This document shows, piece after piece, positions 6,615 through 13,683 of a stretch of 13,748 bases of DNA (the stretch's first letter is position 1; each line of letters starts with the position of its first letter). The stretch spans positions 1 to 13,748 of the forward strand of contig JAFNAU010000168.1 of the NCBI GenBank assembly GCA_017860335.1. The letters are read 5' to 3'. The notes beneath the pieces were generated by a model. The model saw only the letters and a list, made by a program, of their open reading frames with translations, ran no database searches and had not been told where the DNA came from. The DNA is from Bacteroidota bacterium. GTDB lineage: Bacteria > Bacteroidota > Bacteroidia > Bacteroidales > Paludibacteraceae. The position numbers and the translations under genes are program-made.

Positions 6615-9059
6615 ATGAAAGTTATCAAATTTGGAGGAACATCAGTCGGCTCAGTCGAAGGTATTTTAAGCTTAAAGAAAATTGTAGAGTCACGGCAAGA
6701 AGCTGTGATAGTGGTAGTATCAGCATTATCGGGCATCACCGACCAGCTTTATGCAACCTCAAAAATGGCTTCAGAAGGTAATAAAGCTTATCTGAACGAA
6801 TTTGAAAATATGGTTTCGAGGCATCTTGAACTGATTGAAAATGTCATTTTACCCGAAAAGAAACTGCAAACCATCAAACTGGTGCAGGAAAACTTCACCG
6901 ATCTTTCAAACATCCTGCGCGGTATTTTTCTCATCAAGGATATGTCGGTACGTATCACCGACACCATCGTGAGCTACGGTGAGGTCATTTCATCCATCAT
7001 CGTAAGTAATCTGATTAAAGATGCCGTTCACTACGATGCCCGTAATTTTATCAAAACCAACAATCAGTTTGACAAGCACAATGTTGATTTCCCGGTTACG
7101 AATAAACTTATCGAAGAAACTTTTAAGAATGCACCCACTGTGTGTGTATGCGGTGGATTTATCTCGTCTGATGCCAAAACCGGTTACATCACCAACCTGG
7201 GACGCGGCGGTTCCGATTATACGGCTGCAATCCTTGCATCGGCGCTAAAAGCCTCTAAACTCGAAATATGGACAGATGTGGATGGTTTTATGACTGCCGA
7301 TCCGAGAATCATCAGTAATGCCTACACCATCGAAAGGCTTAGTTTCAGCGAAGCAACCGAACTATGCAATTTCGGAGCGAAGGTTATTTATCCGCCGACC
7401 ATTTTCCCTGTTTATCACAAAAACATTCCGGTAGTGATAAAAAACACCTTCAACCCCGAAGCAGCCGGCACCTATATTTCGAGCGAAAAGAGTTCACTGC
7501 TGAAAAATCAACAAAAAGCCATTAAAGGAATTTCTTCCATCAACGATACTTCACTGATTACCATTCAGGGATTGGGTATGGTAGGCGTTATCGGGGTGAA
7601 TTACCGGATATTCCGCGTACTTGCCAAAAATGGTATCAGCGTATTTCTTGTTTCACAGGCATCTTCCGAAAACACCACTTCAATCGGCGTGCGGAATGCC
7701 GACAGCGAACTGGCTGTGGAAGTGCTTCGCAACGAATTCGCGAAGGAAATTCAGCAGGGAGAAATCAACCAGATATTCTCCGAGGACGATCTTGTTACCA
7801 TCGCCATCGTAGGCGACAATATGAAACGCACTCCGGGTATTGCCGGTAAACTTTTCGGTACGCTTGGTAAAAATGGCATCAACGTAATAGCCTGTGCTCA
7901 GGGAGCTTCCGAAACGAATATTTCATTTGTCACTGACCGCACAGTACTTCGCAAAGCACTCAACGTTATTCACGACTCATTCTTCCTGTCCGAATATCAG
8001 GTGCTCAATCTTTTCATTATCGGCGTGGGAACCGTGGGTGGAAACCTGCTGAACCAGATTAAAAAACAACAGAAAAACCTGATGACATACAACGGACTGA
8101 AAATAAACGTTGTTGGAATTGCTTCCGAAAAGAAAATGATTTTCACCCGCGAAGGAGTTCCGCTGGAAAACTGTGTGGACCGGCTCAAAAAAGAAGGACA
8201 GCCTGCCAATACACAATTAATCTGCGACGAAATCCTCAAAATGAATATATTCAATTCCGTTTTTGTGGATTGTACTGCCAGTGCCGATGTATCTAATATT
8301 TATCAGAGGCTGCTTGAAAATAACATCTCGGTAGTGACGGCAAATAAGATCGCAGCTTCATCGGAATACGAAAAATACGCGCAACTGAAAGAAACATCGC
8401 GTCAGCGTGGGGTTAAATTCCTGTTCGAAACCAATGTGGGTGCCGGACTGCCCATCATCAACACCATCAATAACCTGACAAACAGCGGGGACACCATTCT
8501 TAAAATGGAAGCGGTACTTTCGGGTACGCTTAACTTTATTTTCAACACCATCAGCAGCGAAATACCGTTGAGCAAGGCAATCCGTATGGCCAAGGAAGCC
8601 CGTTATTCCGAGCCTGACCCAAGAATTGACCTCAGTGGAAAGGATGTTATCCGCAAACTGGTAATTCTTGCCCGCGAAGCCGGTTACAAAATTAATCAGG
8701 AAGATGTGCAGAAAAATCTCTTCATCCCCGATGCATATTTCCATGGCAGTCAGGATGATTTCTGGCGAATGATTCCCGATCTGGATGCCGATTTCGAGGA
8801 AAAACGTAAAGAGCTTGACAAAAAGGGATTGCACTGGCGCTTTGTTGCTACTATGGATAAAGGCAAATGCAGCGTGGGATTGCAAACTGTTGGCAGCATG
8901 CATCCGTTCTACGATCTTCAGGGCAGCAACAACATTATTCTCATTACAACCGAACGCTACAACGAATTTCCGATGATAATCAAAGGTTATGGTGCCGGAG
9001 CAAGTGTGACGGCTGCCGGTGTTTTCGCTGATATCATCAGCATTGCAAACATCCGATAA
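6615..9059 (+). CDS. thrA: Bifunctional aspartokinase / homoserine dehydrogenase
   Basis: An 814-residue fusion enzyme catalysing the first (aspartate phosphorylation) and third (aspartate semialdehyde to homoserine) steps of the aspartate pathway towards threonine and methionine. The kinase domain starts MKVIKFGGTSVGS and has GRGGSDYTA at 196-204 and WTDVDGFMTADPRI. Two ACT-like regulatory segments follow (about 310-460, with ITIQGLGMVGVIGV and VTIAIVGDNMKRTPGI), the usual site of threonine feedback inhibition. The dehydrogenase domain begins with the nucleotide-binding loop GVGTVGG (Gly470, Gly472, Gly475), then TANKIAAS, ETNVGAGLPIINTI and LSGTLNFIFN. I chose ATG 6615 over the upstream in-frame ATG at 6570 because 6615 gives the family's conserved N-terminus; the 15 extra residues are unlike it. 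Length matches E. coli ThrA. The stop overlaps the next start (TAATG), implying coupled translation. Confidence 0.97.
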   Translation: MKVIKFGGTSVGSVEGILSLKKIVESRQEAVIVVVSALSGITDQLYATSKMASEGNKAYLNEFENMVSRHLELIENVILPEKKLQTIKLVQENFTDLSNILRGIFLIKDMSVRITDTIVSYGEVISSIIVSNLIKDAVHYDARNFIKTNNQFDKHNVDFPVTNKLIEETFKNAPTVCVCGGFISSDAKTGYITNLGRGGSDYTAAILASALKASKLEIWTDVDGFMTADPRIISNAYTIERLSFSEATELCNFGAKVIYPPTIFPVYHKNIPVVIKNTFNPEAAGTYISSEKSSLLKNQQKAIKGISSINDTSLITIQGLGMVGVIGVNYRIFRVLAKNGISVFLVSQASSENTTSIGVRNADSELAVEVLRNEFAKEIQQGEINQIFSEDDLVTIAIVGDNMKRTPGIAGKLFGTLGKNGINVIACAQGASETNISFVTDRTVLRKALNVIHDSFFLSEYQVLNLFIIGVGTVGGNLLNQIKKQQKNLMTYNGLKINVVGIASEKKMIFTREGVPLENCVDRLKKEGQPANTQLICDEILKMNIFNSVFVDCTASADVSNIYQRLLENNISVVTANKIAASSEYEKYAQLKETSRQRGVKFLFETNVGAGLPIINTINNLTNSGDTILKMEAVLSGTLNFIFNTISSEIPLSKAIRMAKEARYSEPDPRIDLSGKDVIRKLVILAREAGYKINQEDVQKNLFIPDAYFHGSQDDFWRMIPDLDADFEEKRKELDKKGLHWRFVATMDKGKCSVGLQTVGSMHPFYDLQGSNNIILITTERYNEFPMIIKGYGAGASVTAAGVFADIISIANIR

Positions 9060-9583
9060 TGAAGAAATCAACAGTTTTTCTGGTCGTAGCATTACTTATC
9101 GTTGTTATTACCGGAATGAATTCATGCAGGAAGCAGGCGCCTCAGTTGCCTTCCAATAAAGTTCTGGCAGCAGATACAACCGGAAATTCTCTGCTTGAAA
9201 TGAATAAAATTCTGGCTTTGCGGGAAGACAGCATTATCCAGGCTATGATCGACCGGAACGATATGCATTTCAGCAAATCAAAATCGGGTATCTGGTACAA
9301 CGTGTTGCACTCCACCAAGGCTGATTCGCTGAAAAAGGATACGGTAATCAGTTTCAACTTCACGACATTCAATCTGGCGGGTGAAGAAATCAACAGCGGA
9401 ACAAGAACCATTCGTCCGGGCAAAAAGGAAATACCCACGGGACTGGAAGAAGGACTGTTATTGATGCGCAAAGGTGAAACTATGCGGTTAATTGTGCCCT
9501 GGTATCTGGCATACGGCATGAAAGGCAGCGAAGATATTCCACCTTACACATCGCTGATGTATTTGATTGTGAATGAAAAATAG
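9059..9583 (+). CDS. FKBP-type peptidyl-prolyl isomerase lipoprotein
   Basis: A 174-residue predicted lipoprotein: hydrophobic signal at 5-20 and a lipobox-like GMNSC ending at Cys23, so probably membrane-anchored in the periplasm or outer membrane. Residues about 75-174 form an FKBP domain: SGIWYNVLHS, then KKEIPTGLEEGLLLMRKGE and VPWYLAYGMKG, ending IPPYTSLMYLIVNEK. These parallel the FKBP12 segments around Trp59, Tyr82 and the C-terminal strand. Several active-site positions differ: the Phe-Asp pair looks like Ile-Asn (EEINSG) and the Trp59 position is Leu, so isomerase activity may be weak and the role chaperone-like. GldI, a gliding-motility lipoprotein of Bacteroidota, has the same architecture, but no other gld gene is here. 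It overlaps the thrA stop by one base. Confidence 0.88.
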   Translation: MKKSTVFLVVALLIVVITGMNSCRKQAPQLPSNKVLAADTTGNSLLEMNKILALREDSIIQAMIDRNDMHFSKSKSGIWYNVLHSTKADSLKKDTVISFNFTTFNLAGEEINSGTRTIRPGKKEIPTGLEEGLLLMRKGETMRLIVPWYLAYGMKGSEDIPPYTSLMYLIVNEK

Positions 9584-9603
9584 CTTGTTACTAAAAATTA
9601 ACT

Positions 9604-9633
9604 TTTGTATATCGCTATAAAATCGGATATTTG
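9604..9633 (+). promoter_or_regulatory. Possible promoter of the broken FKBP-like gene
   Basis: TTTG (9604-9607), an 18-base gap, then GATATTTG (9626-9633), one mismatch from TAnnTTTG. Spacing is one base shorter than the two better promoters in this window. It lies about 45 bases before the ATG at 9679. Confidence 0.4.
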
Positions 9634-9678
9634 CATTAGTTTCTCACGGATAAAAAAACAATCATATTTTCAAAAAAA

Positions 9679-10103
9679 ATGAAAAGATTACCAATCCTTT
9701 TTCTTACCATTTCACTGTTAATCCGGCAAATGCTAAAACAGGAGAGAAAGATTACTACCTGATGCCTTCGGGATTATATTTCCATATCGTAGCGAAGGGC
9801 GACACATCGGTAAAAATAGCTACCCGCACAAAAGTTGCCTTACGATACAGACCTTACACGCTGACCATTCCGGCAGATACAACAGCCAACAACTGGAACA
9901 CCGTGTCGAGTCCCGATCCGCTGATTGTAACCTATGGCGAAACATCATCATTTTCGATAGTAGGTATTCATCAGGCTATCGGACTGATGAGATACTCCAA
10001 CTCCGAGTCGAAAATAATTCTGCCTTCCAGTCTCAACGCTGGAACGTATGCAGATCAGGTCACCCCGGTAGCTTACGACCTGAAATTCAAAATTGTAAAA
10101 TAA
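9679..10103 (+). pseudogene. FKBP-like exported protein, frameshifted in the signal peptide
   Basis: From ATG 9679 the frame reads MKRLPILFLTISLL, a good signal-peptide start, then runs to a stop (TGA) before 9765. From 9720 another frame continues with NPANAKTGEKDYYLMPSGLYFHIV and stays open to TAA 10101-10103. Joined, the two give a signal peptide with a plausible signal peptidase I site (PANA-KTGEK) and a domain of about 115 residues. SSFSIVGIHQAIGLM, KIILPSSLNAGTYADQ and the final strand YDLKFKIVK in that domain resemble the second half of an FKBP fold. A loss of one base near 9718 is enough to explain the break. A shorter product could start at ATG 9762 but would lack a signal. It is probably a diverged paralogue of the adjacent lipoprotein gene, or a sequencing error in an intact gene. 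Confidence 0.7.
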
Positions 10104-10117
10104 ACCCGAAAAAATAT

Positions 10118-10150
10118 GCCCCTTCAACAAAACAGGGGCTTTTTCTTTTT
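10118..10150 (+). terminator. Rho-independent terminator before glmM
   Basis: GCCCC (10118-10122) pairs with GGGGC (10135-10139) across a 12-base A-rich loop, followed by TTTTTCTTTTT (10140-10150). It ends the FKBP-like gene transcript and separates it from glmM. Confidence 0.85.
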
Positions 10151-10185
10151 ACAGATATACTTTAAAATCACATCGAAATATTATT

Positions 10186-11574
10186 ATGACACTTATTAAA
10201 TCAATCTCAGGCATCAGAGGAACTATCGGAGGACGAGCCGGTGATGGACTTAGTCCGCTCGATGTAGTAAAATTCACAGCTGCTTACGCTGCTTTTATCC
10301 GTTCATCAGCTAAAACCTCTTCGAATAAAATTGTTGTCGGACGCGATGCACGCATCTCGGGCGAAATGGTGAATAATCTGGTAATTGGTACACTGCTTGG
10401 TATGGGAATGGATGTTACCGATATTGGTCTGGCAACCACCCCAACCACTGAACTTGCTGTAACGATGGAACAGGCTGCCGGAGGAATTATCCTCACTGCC
10501 AGCCACAATCCCAAACAGTGGAATGCTTTGAAACTGCTGAACGAAAAAGGTGAATTTCTGAACGCAAAAGAAGGTGAAACCATTCTCCGGTTAGCTGAGA
10601 ATGATGATTATACGTTTGCCGAAGTGGATACTCTGGGAAAACTCACGACTGCTGATTATACTCAGAAACACATTGATAGTGTACTCGCGCTTGATCTGGT
10701 AGATGTGGAAGCTATTAAAGCTGCCGGTTTCAAAGTTGCCATTGACTGTGTAAATTCCGTTGGCGGTATTGCCATTCCTGCTTTGCTCGAAGCGCTGGGC
10801 GTAAAAACTGTGGAAAAACTCTACTGCGAACCAAACGGACTGTTTCCTCACAACCCTGAACCTCTGCCCGAACACCTCACCGAAATTTCCTCAACAATGA
10901 AATCAGGTAAATTTGACGTGGGCTTTGTGGTGGATCCCGACGTGGATCGCCTCGCCATCATCTGCGAAGACGGTGCTATGTTTGGCGAAGAATACACACT
11001 GGTTTCCATTGCCGACTATGTACTCCGCCACACTCCGGGCAATACTGTTTCTAACATGAGTTCGACCCGTGCCTTGCGCGACGTTACCGGTAAATATAGC
11101 TGCAATTACGAAGCATCGGCAGTTGGTGAAGTGAATGTTGTCGCCAAAATGAAAGAAAATAAAGCTGTGATAGGTGGTGAAGGCAATGGCGGTGTAATCT
11201 ATCCGGCAAGCCACTATGGACGCGATGCATTGGTGGGTATTGCTCTGTTTCTGACAAATCTGGCCAAATCGGGTAAAAAAGTATCGGAACTGCGTGCCTC
11301 CTACCCCAACTATTTTATGTCGAAAAACAAAATTCAGCTTACACCACAGATTGATGTGGATGGAGTGCTGGCGGTTATCAAAGGTTCGTATAAACAGTAC
11401 GAAGTGAATGACATCGACGGTGTAAAGATAGACTTTCCGCAGGGCTGGGTGCACCTCCGCAAATCAAATACCGAACCTATCATCCGCATTTATTCCGAAG
11501 CTGGCTCACCGGAGCAGGCCGATAAGTTTGCAGCAGCCATCATGGAAGAAATTAAAAGAATAGCAGGTATTTAG
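10186..11574 (+). CDS. glmM: Phosphoglucosamine mutase (alpha-D-phosphohexomutase family)
   Basis: A 462-residue phosphohexomutase. It carries all four family signatures: the phosphoserine loop TASHNPKQWN with catalytic Ser106, the metal loop DPDVDR (Asp250, Asp252, Asp254), the sugar-binding loop GGEGNGG (330-336) and the phosphate-binding loop RKSNTEPIIR (from 425). In Bacteroidales this form, beginning MTLIKSISGIRGTIGG, is annotated GlmM. GlmM interconverts glucosamine-6-phosphate and glucosamine-1-phosphate on the way to UDP-GlcNAc, used for peptidoglycan and lipid A. A phosphomannomutase or phosphoglucomutase activity cannot be excluded by sequence alone. It is a single transcription unit between terminators at 10118 and 11603. 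Arginine codons are mainly CGC/CGT (11 of 15, only 2 AGA), the housekeeping pattern of this genome. Confidence 0.93.
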   Translation: MTLIKSISGIRGTIGGRAGDGLSPLDVVKFTAAYAAFIRSSAKTSSNKIVVGRDARISGEMVNNLVIGTLLGMGMDVTDIGLATTPTTELAVTMEQAAGGIILTASHNPKQWNALKLLNEKGEFLNAKEGETILRLAENDDYTFAEVDTLGKLTTADYTQKHIDSVLALDLVDVEAIKAAGFKVAIDCVNSVGGIAIPALLEALGVKTVEKLYCEPNGLFPHNPEPLPEHLTEISSTMKSGKFDVGFVVDPDVDRLAIICEDGAMFGEEYTLVSIADYVLRHTPGNTVSNMSSTRALRDVTGKYSCNYEASAVGEVNVVAKMKENKAVIGGEGNGGVIYPASHYGRDALVGIALFLTNLAKSGKKVSELRASYPNYFMSKNKIQLTPQIDVDGVLAVIKGSYKQYEVNDIDGVKIDFPQGWVHLRKSNTEPIIRIYSEAGSPEQADKFAAAIMEEIKRIAGI

Positions 11575-11602
11575 ACATCTGATATTACCTGTTAAAACCA
11601 TA

Positions 11603-11649
11603 GAAGAGAGGGTGTGGGACCTGGTTCCTGAACATCCTCTCTTTTTTTT
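11603..11649 (+). terminator. Strong rho-independent terminator after glmM
   Basis: AGAGAGGGTGT (11605-11615) pairs with ACATCCTCTCT (11632-11642) as an 11-bp stem with one G-T pair. The 16-base interior can partly pair further (GGACC with GGTTCC). Eight Ts follow at 11642-11649. It is the end of the housekeeping block. Confidence 0.92.
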
Positions 11650-11834
11650 ATGAAGCCTCACCTCACTTAAGTTTTTATAATCAGGATTTTTACCATTCAA
11701 GGGACAAGCGACTTCCCGGTCGCTTAAAGAAAAAAGACAGACCTCTGGCATTACAGCATAATCTTCCCTCTTACCCAATACTACTTCGTTTTATTCGCCA
11801 ATTTCATTCGTTGTTTAAATATTTTTTATGAAAA
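11650..11834. other. Noncoding junction between glmM and the AT-rich gene pair
   Basis: No protein gene is supported. It contains a hairpin, AAGCGAC (11706-11712), loop TTCCCG, GTCGCTT (11719-11725): a perfect 7-bp stem followed by an A-rich, not T-rich, run, so it is not a plus-strand terminator, and on the minus strand it is followed by GTCCC. Its role is unknown. This region marks the change from housekeeping to AT-rich composition. Confidence 0.55.
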
Positions 11835-11865
11835 CTTGTTAATTAACTTCTTTTTAATAACTTTG
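11835..11865 (+). promoter_or_regulatory. Bacteroidetes-type promoter of the DUF4747-like gene pair
   Basis: CTTG (11835-11838), a 19-base gap, then TAACTTTG (11858-11865), a full match to TAnnTTTG. The spacing is identical to that of the tRNA-Arg promoter. The start site would lie about 70 bases before the ATG at 11943, leaving an AT-rich leader. Confidence 0.8.
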
Positions 11866-11942
11866 ACGCATAAAAACTGTGAATAAAACACTAAGACATT
11901 ATGTACAAGAGTAATATTAAAAAGCAACATTAAATCATTATT

Positions 11943-12800
11943 ATGACAATCGCAAGAATTAAAAATCGGAGTTTCAATTTCTCAATGTTCAACATTAAAA
12001 TTTCGCCGAGAACAAGCGAAGAGAATTTCACTCAACTTTATGTTGATTTGATTAGAAAACTTCATACTGACAATATCGCAATAAACACGAGAGGTGAAAA
12101 ATATATGGAGTTAAGAACTCTATCTTCTTACGATAATGATAAAGTTCTCTATGGTAAACTTACATTTTACACGATATTAAACGGAAATGATTGGTATAAC
12201 AAACGTTCAAAGACGATTGAAAATGTAGAACTTGAAAATGATTTATATCCAAATGCTAAAGAAATAGAATATTTTTTCATACCAGAAGCACATCGCTTCT
12301 GCTTTATAAATAAAAGTAATGGCATTGCGATGTCACAAATAGAGATATTCTTATCGAAAGCTTTACCATTGATTGTTGATCAAGACAAAACTGTTATTGT
12401 GACAAAAGAATTGACAGAAGATGTAATTGACCGAATAATATCTGCTTCTAAATTATTTAAACTACAGATAGATCTTTCGTATTCAAATAATGATTTATCT
12501 GAAGATTTTGAAGAATTACTTGATAATGACTTGAGAGATGGACAAGTGAAAAATCTAAACCTTCTGGCGAAATCTTTTAAGTCTGAAACTATAGATTTAG
12601 AAAAAAGTAAGTTTTTGAGTGCTGCATTAAAACTATCTCAAAGTAATGGATATGCAGAAGCATATATTGAAAACAATGAGGGCAAAAATGAAACTGTTGC
12701 TACTAATGAATATCCTAGAAAAGAATTAGTATTTTCTACAGAAGGCAATGAACATATCGATGTATTAACAAGAGTACTAAGACTATTTAGAAATGGCTAA
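11943..12800 (+). CDS. DUF4747-like soluble protein, first gene of an accessory pair
   Basis: A 285-residue soluble protein without signal or membrane segments. The arrangement resembles DUF4747 as I remember it: an N-terminal beta-rich region (IARIKNRSFNFSMFNIKI), a central EIEYFFIPEAHRFCFINKSN at 107-126 (IPEAHR fits the family's FxPExHR element), SQIEIFLSKAL, then a region of alternating strands and helices. It ends with NGYAEAYIENNEGKNETV and NEYPRKELVFS (about 235-265). DUF4747 has no firmly established function that I know of. It has its own promoter and overlaps the next gene by 8 bases, so the two products are probably made together. Ten of its 14 arginine codons are AGA, unlike glmM (2 of 15), and it is AT-rich, which suggests transfer. 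The family call should be checked by profile search. Confidence 0.85.
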   Translation: MTIARIKNRSFNFSMFNIKISPRTSEENFTQLYVDLIRKLHTDNIAINTRGEKYMELRTLSSYDNDKVLYGKLTFYTILNGNDWYNKRSKTIENVELENDLYPNAKEIEYFFIPEAHRFCFINKSNGIAMSQIEIFLSKALPLIVDQDKTVIVTKELTEDVIDRIISASKLFKLQIDLSYSNNDLSEDFEELLDNDLRDGQVKNLNLLAKSFKSETIDLEKSKFLSAALKLSQSNGYAEAYIENNEGKNETVATNEYPRKELVFSTEGNEHIDVLTRVLRLFRNG

Positions 12801-13392
12801 GAAAACAAATAATTTTGGTATCAACGCAATTTTAAAACTATATGATTTGAAATTGCTGTGGAAAGGAGCGAAATATCCTTTAATTATTACTGTAATTATA
12901 GTTGGTATTTTTGTTTTCGTCGGTGAAGTGGATAAAGAAATAATCAAATCTGTAGTTGATTTAATTCTTTCTATAATTCCAAGTTTGTTAGGTTTTGTAC
13001 TTAGTGGTTATGCATTATTGATTGGATTTGGGAATATCGAATTTATTGCAAAAAAGAGACAAACTGAAGTTGATAAGGAAAAACCGACATTATATCAAAA
13101 AATTAGTACTGTTTTTGCTGTTGCTCTTATCATGCAAATAGTATTGTTGGTTTTTACCTTTATACTTAAAATACTATTACAAATTGATTTCCCATGCTTG
13201 TTTGACAACTGTATTCCATGTGACATTGTGAATTATTTTGTTTTTACACTTTTGATTTTTGGGTTGCTTTATGTGACAGTAATGATAAAAGACTTAGTAG
13301 TAAATATATTTAATTTTAGTCAGTTTCAACATTTTTTCATAAACAAAGCTCCAAGTCCAACTGTCACCACCACCACAACAACTGAAAACTAA
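12793..13392 (+). CDS. Four-helix membrane protein, second gene of the accessory pair
   Basis: A 199-residue integral membrane protein of unknown family. Hydrophobic segments lie at about 28-44, 57-79, 107-131 and 146-166. The N-terminus (MAKK) and the loop at 80-106 (AKKRQTEVDKEK) are positively charged, so both ends should face the cytoplasm. The short loop at 132-145 (DFPCLFDNCIPCD, with Cys135, Cys140 and Cys143) would then face the periplasm. The C-terminus is a Thr-rich tail with six consecutive Thr codons. The start overlaps the upstream stop by 8 bases, a mark of coupled translation, so it probably works with the soluble partner. A sensor plus membrane effector arrangement is a hypothesis only. 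Three stop codons of different kinds (TAA TGA TAG) follow in frame. Confidence 0.85.
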   Translation: MAKKTNNFGINAILKLYDLKLLWKGAKYPLIITVIIVGIFVFVGEVDKEIIKSVVDLILSIIPSLLGFVLSGYALLIGFGNIEFIAKKRQTEVDKEKPTLYQKISTVFAVALIMQIVLLVFTFILKILLQIDFPCLFDNCIPCDIVNYFVFTLLIFGLLYVTVMIKDLVVNIFNFSQFQHFFINKAPSPTVTTTTTTEN

Positions 13393-13398
13393 TGATAG

Positions 13399-13683
13399 AA
13401 AACTCCTGTGTATAACACACGCTTAATCCATTTACGCCTTGACATTTATTTAGCAGCTTTCCTGCTTTAACTTTTTTACAAGTAAATAGTGAACGTTCCT
13501 GCAAACCCGCAAATGCCCATAGTCTCGATCATTTCCTGCAAGCCCAAAAAAAGAAAACAAAACTATCAAAGCAAAAATGAGACATTGGCAAACCAAATAA
13601 ACCGATAAAAAATTTTATCTTTGATCATTAAAAATCTTTAGTTAATTAGAATAGAAGTCATCTTGACTTTTTGTTTTTAAGAA
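13399..13683. other. Noncoding region downstream of the gene pair, with a spaced heptamer
   Basis: About 285 bases with no supportable gene. TTCCTGC occurs at 13459, 13496 and 13533, that is, at exact 37-base steps; the second and third copies extend to 13 bases (TTCCTGCAAACCC and TTCCTGCAAGCCC). The sequence between copies is not conserved, so it is not a simple tandem repeat or a CRISPR. Small hairpins are also present: TGTGT-ATA-ACACA at 13407-13419 and AGCAG-CTTTC-CTGCT at 13452-13466. The latter precedes a CTTTTTT run a few bases later and could weakly terminate the upstream gene pair. Confidence 0.5.
13616..13623 (+). promoter_or_regulatory. Isolated -7 promoter element
   Basis: TATCTTTG is a full match to the Bacteroidetes -7 consensus, but no TTG element lies 19-21 bases upstream. 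If used, it would transcribe the hairpin repeat at 13684 and whatever lies beyond the window. Low confidence. Confidence 0.35.

Noticed and set aside
8358..9092. Open frame of 244 codons on the minus strand across the 3' part of thrA
   Set aside because: It lies wholly antisense to the conserved homoserine dehydrogenase domain, its translation shows no recognisable domain, and the plus-strand frame fully explains the sequence.
10903..11454. Open frame of 183 codons on the minus strand within glmM
   Set aside because: Antisense to conserved glmM motifs; a by-product of the codon use of the real gene.
11706..11725. Hairpin as a terminator
   Set aside because: The 7-bp stem is followed by an A-rich run on the plus strand and GTCCC on the minus strand; no T-tract in either direction.
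13459..13545. Possible CRISPR array because of 37-base periodicity
   Set aside because: Only 7-13 bases are shared, the rest is not repeat-like, and no cas gene is nearby.
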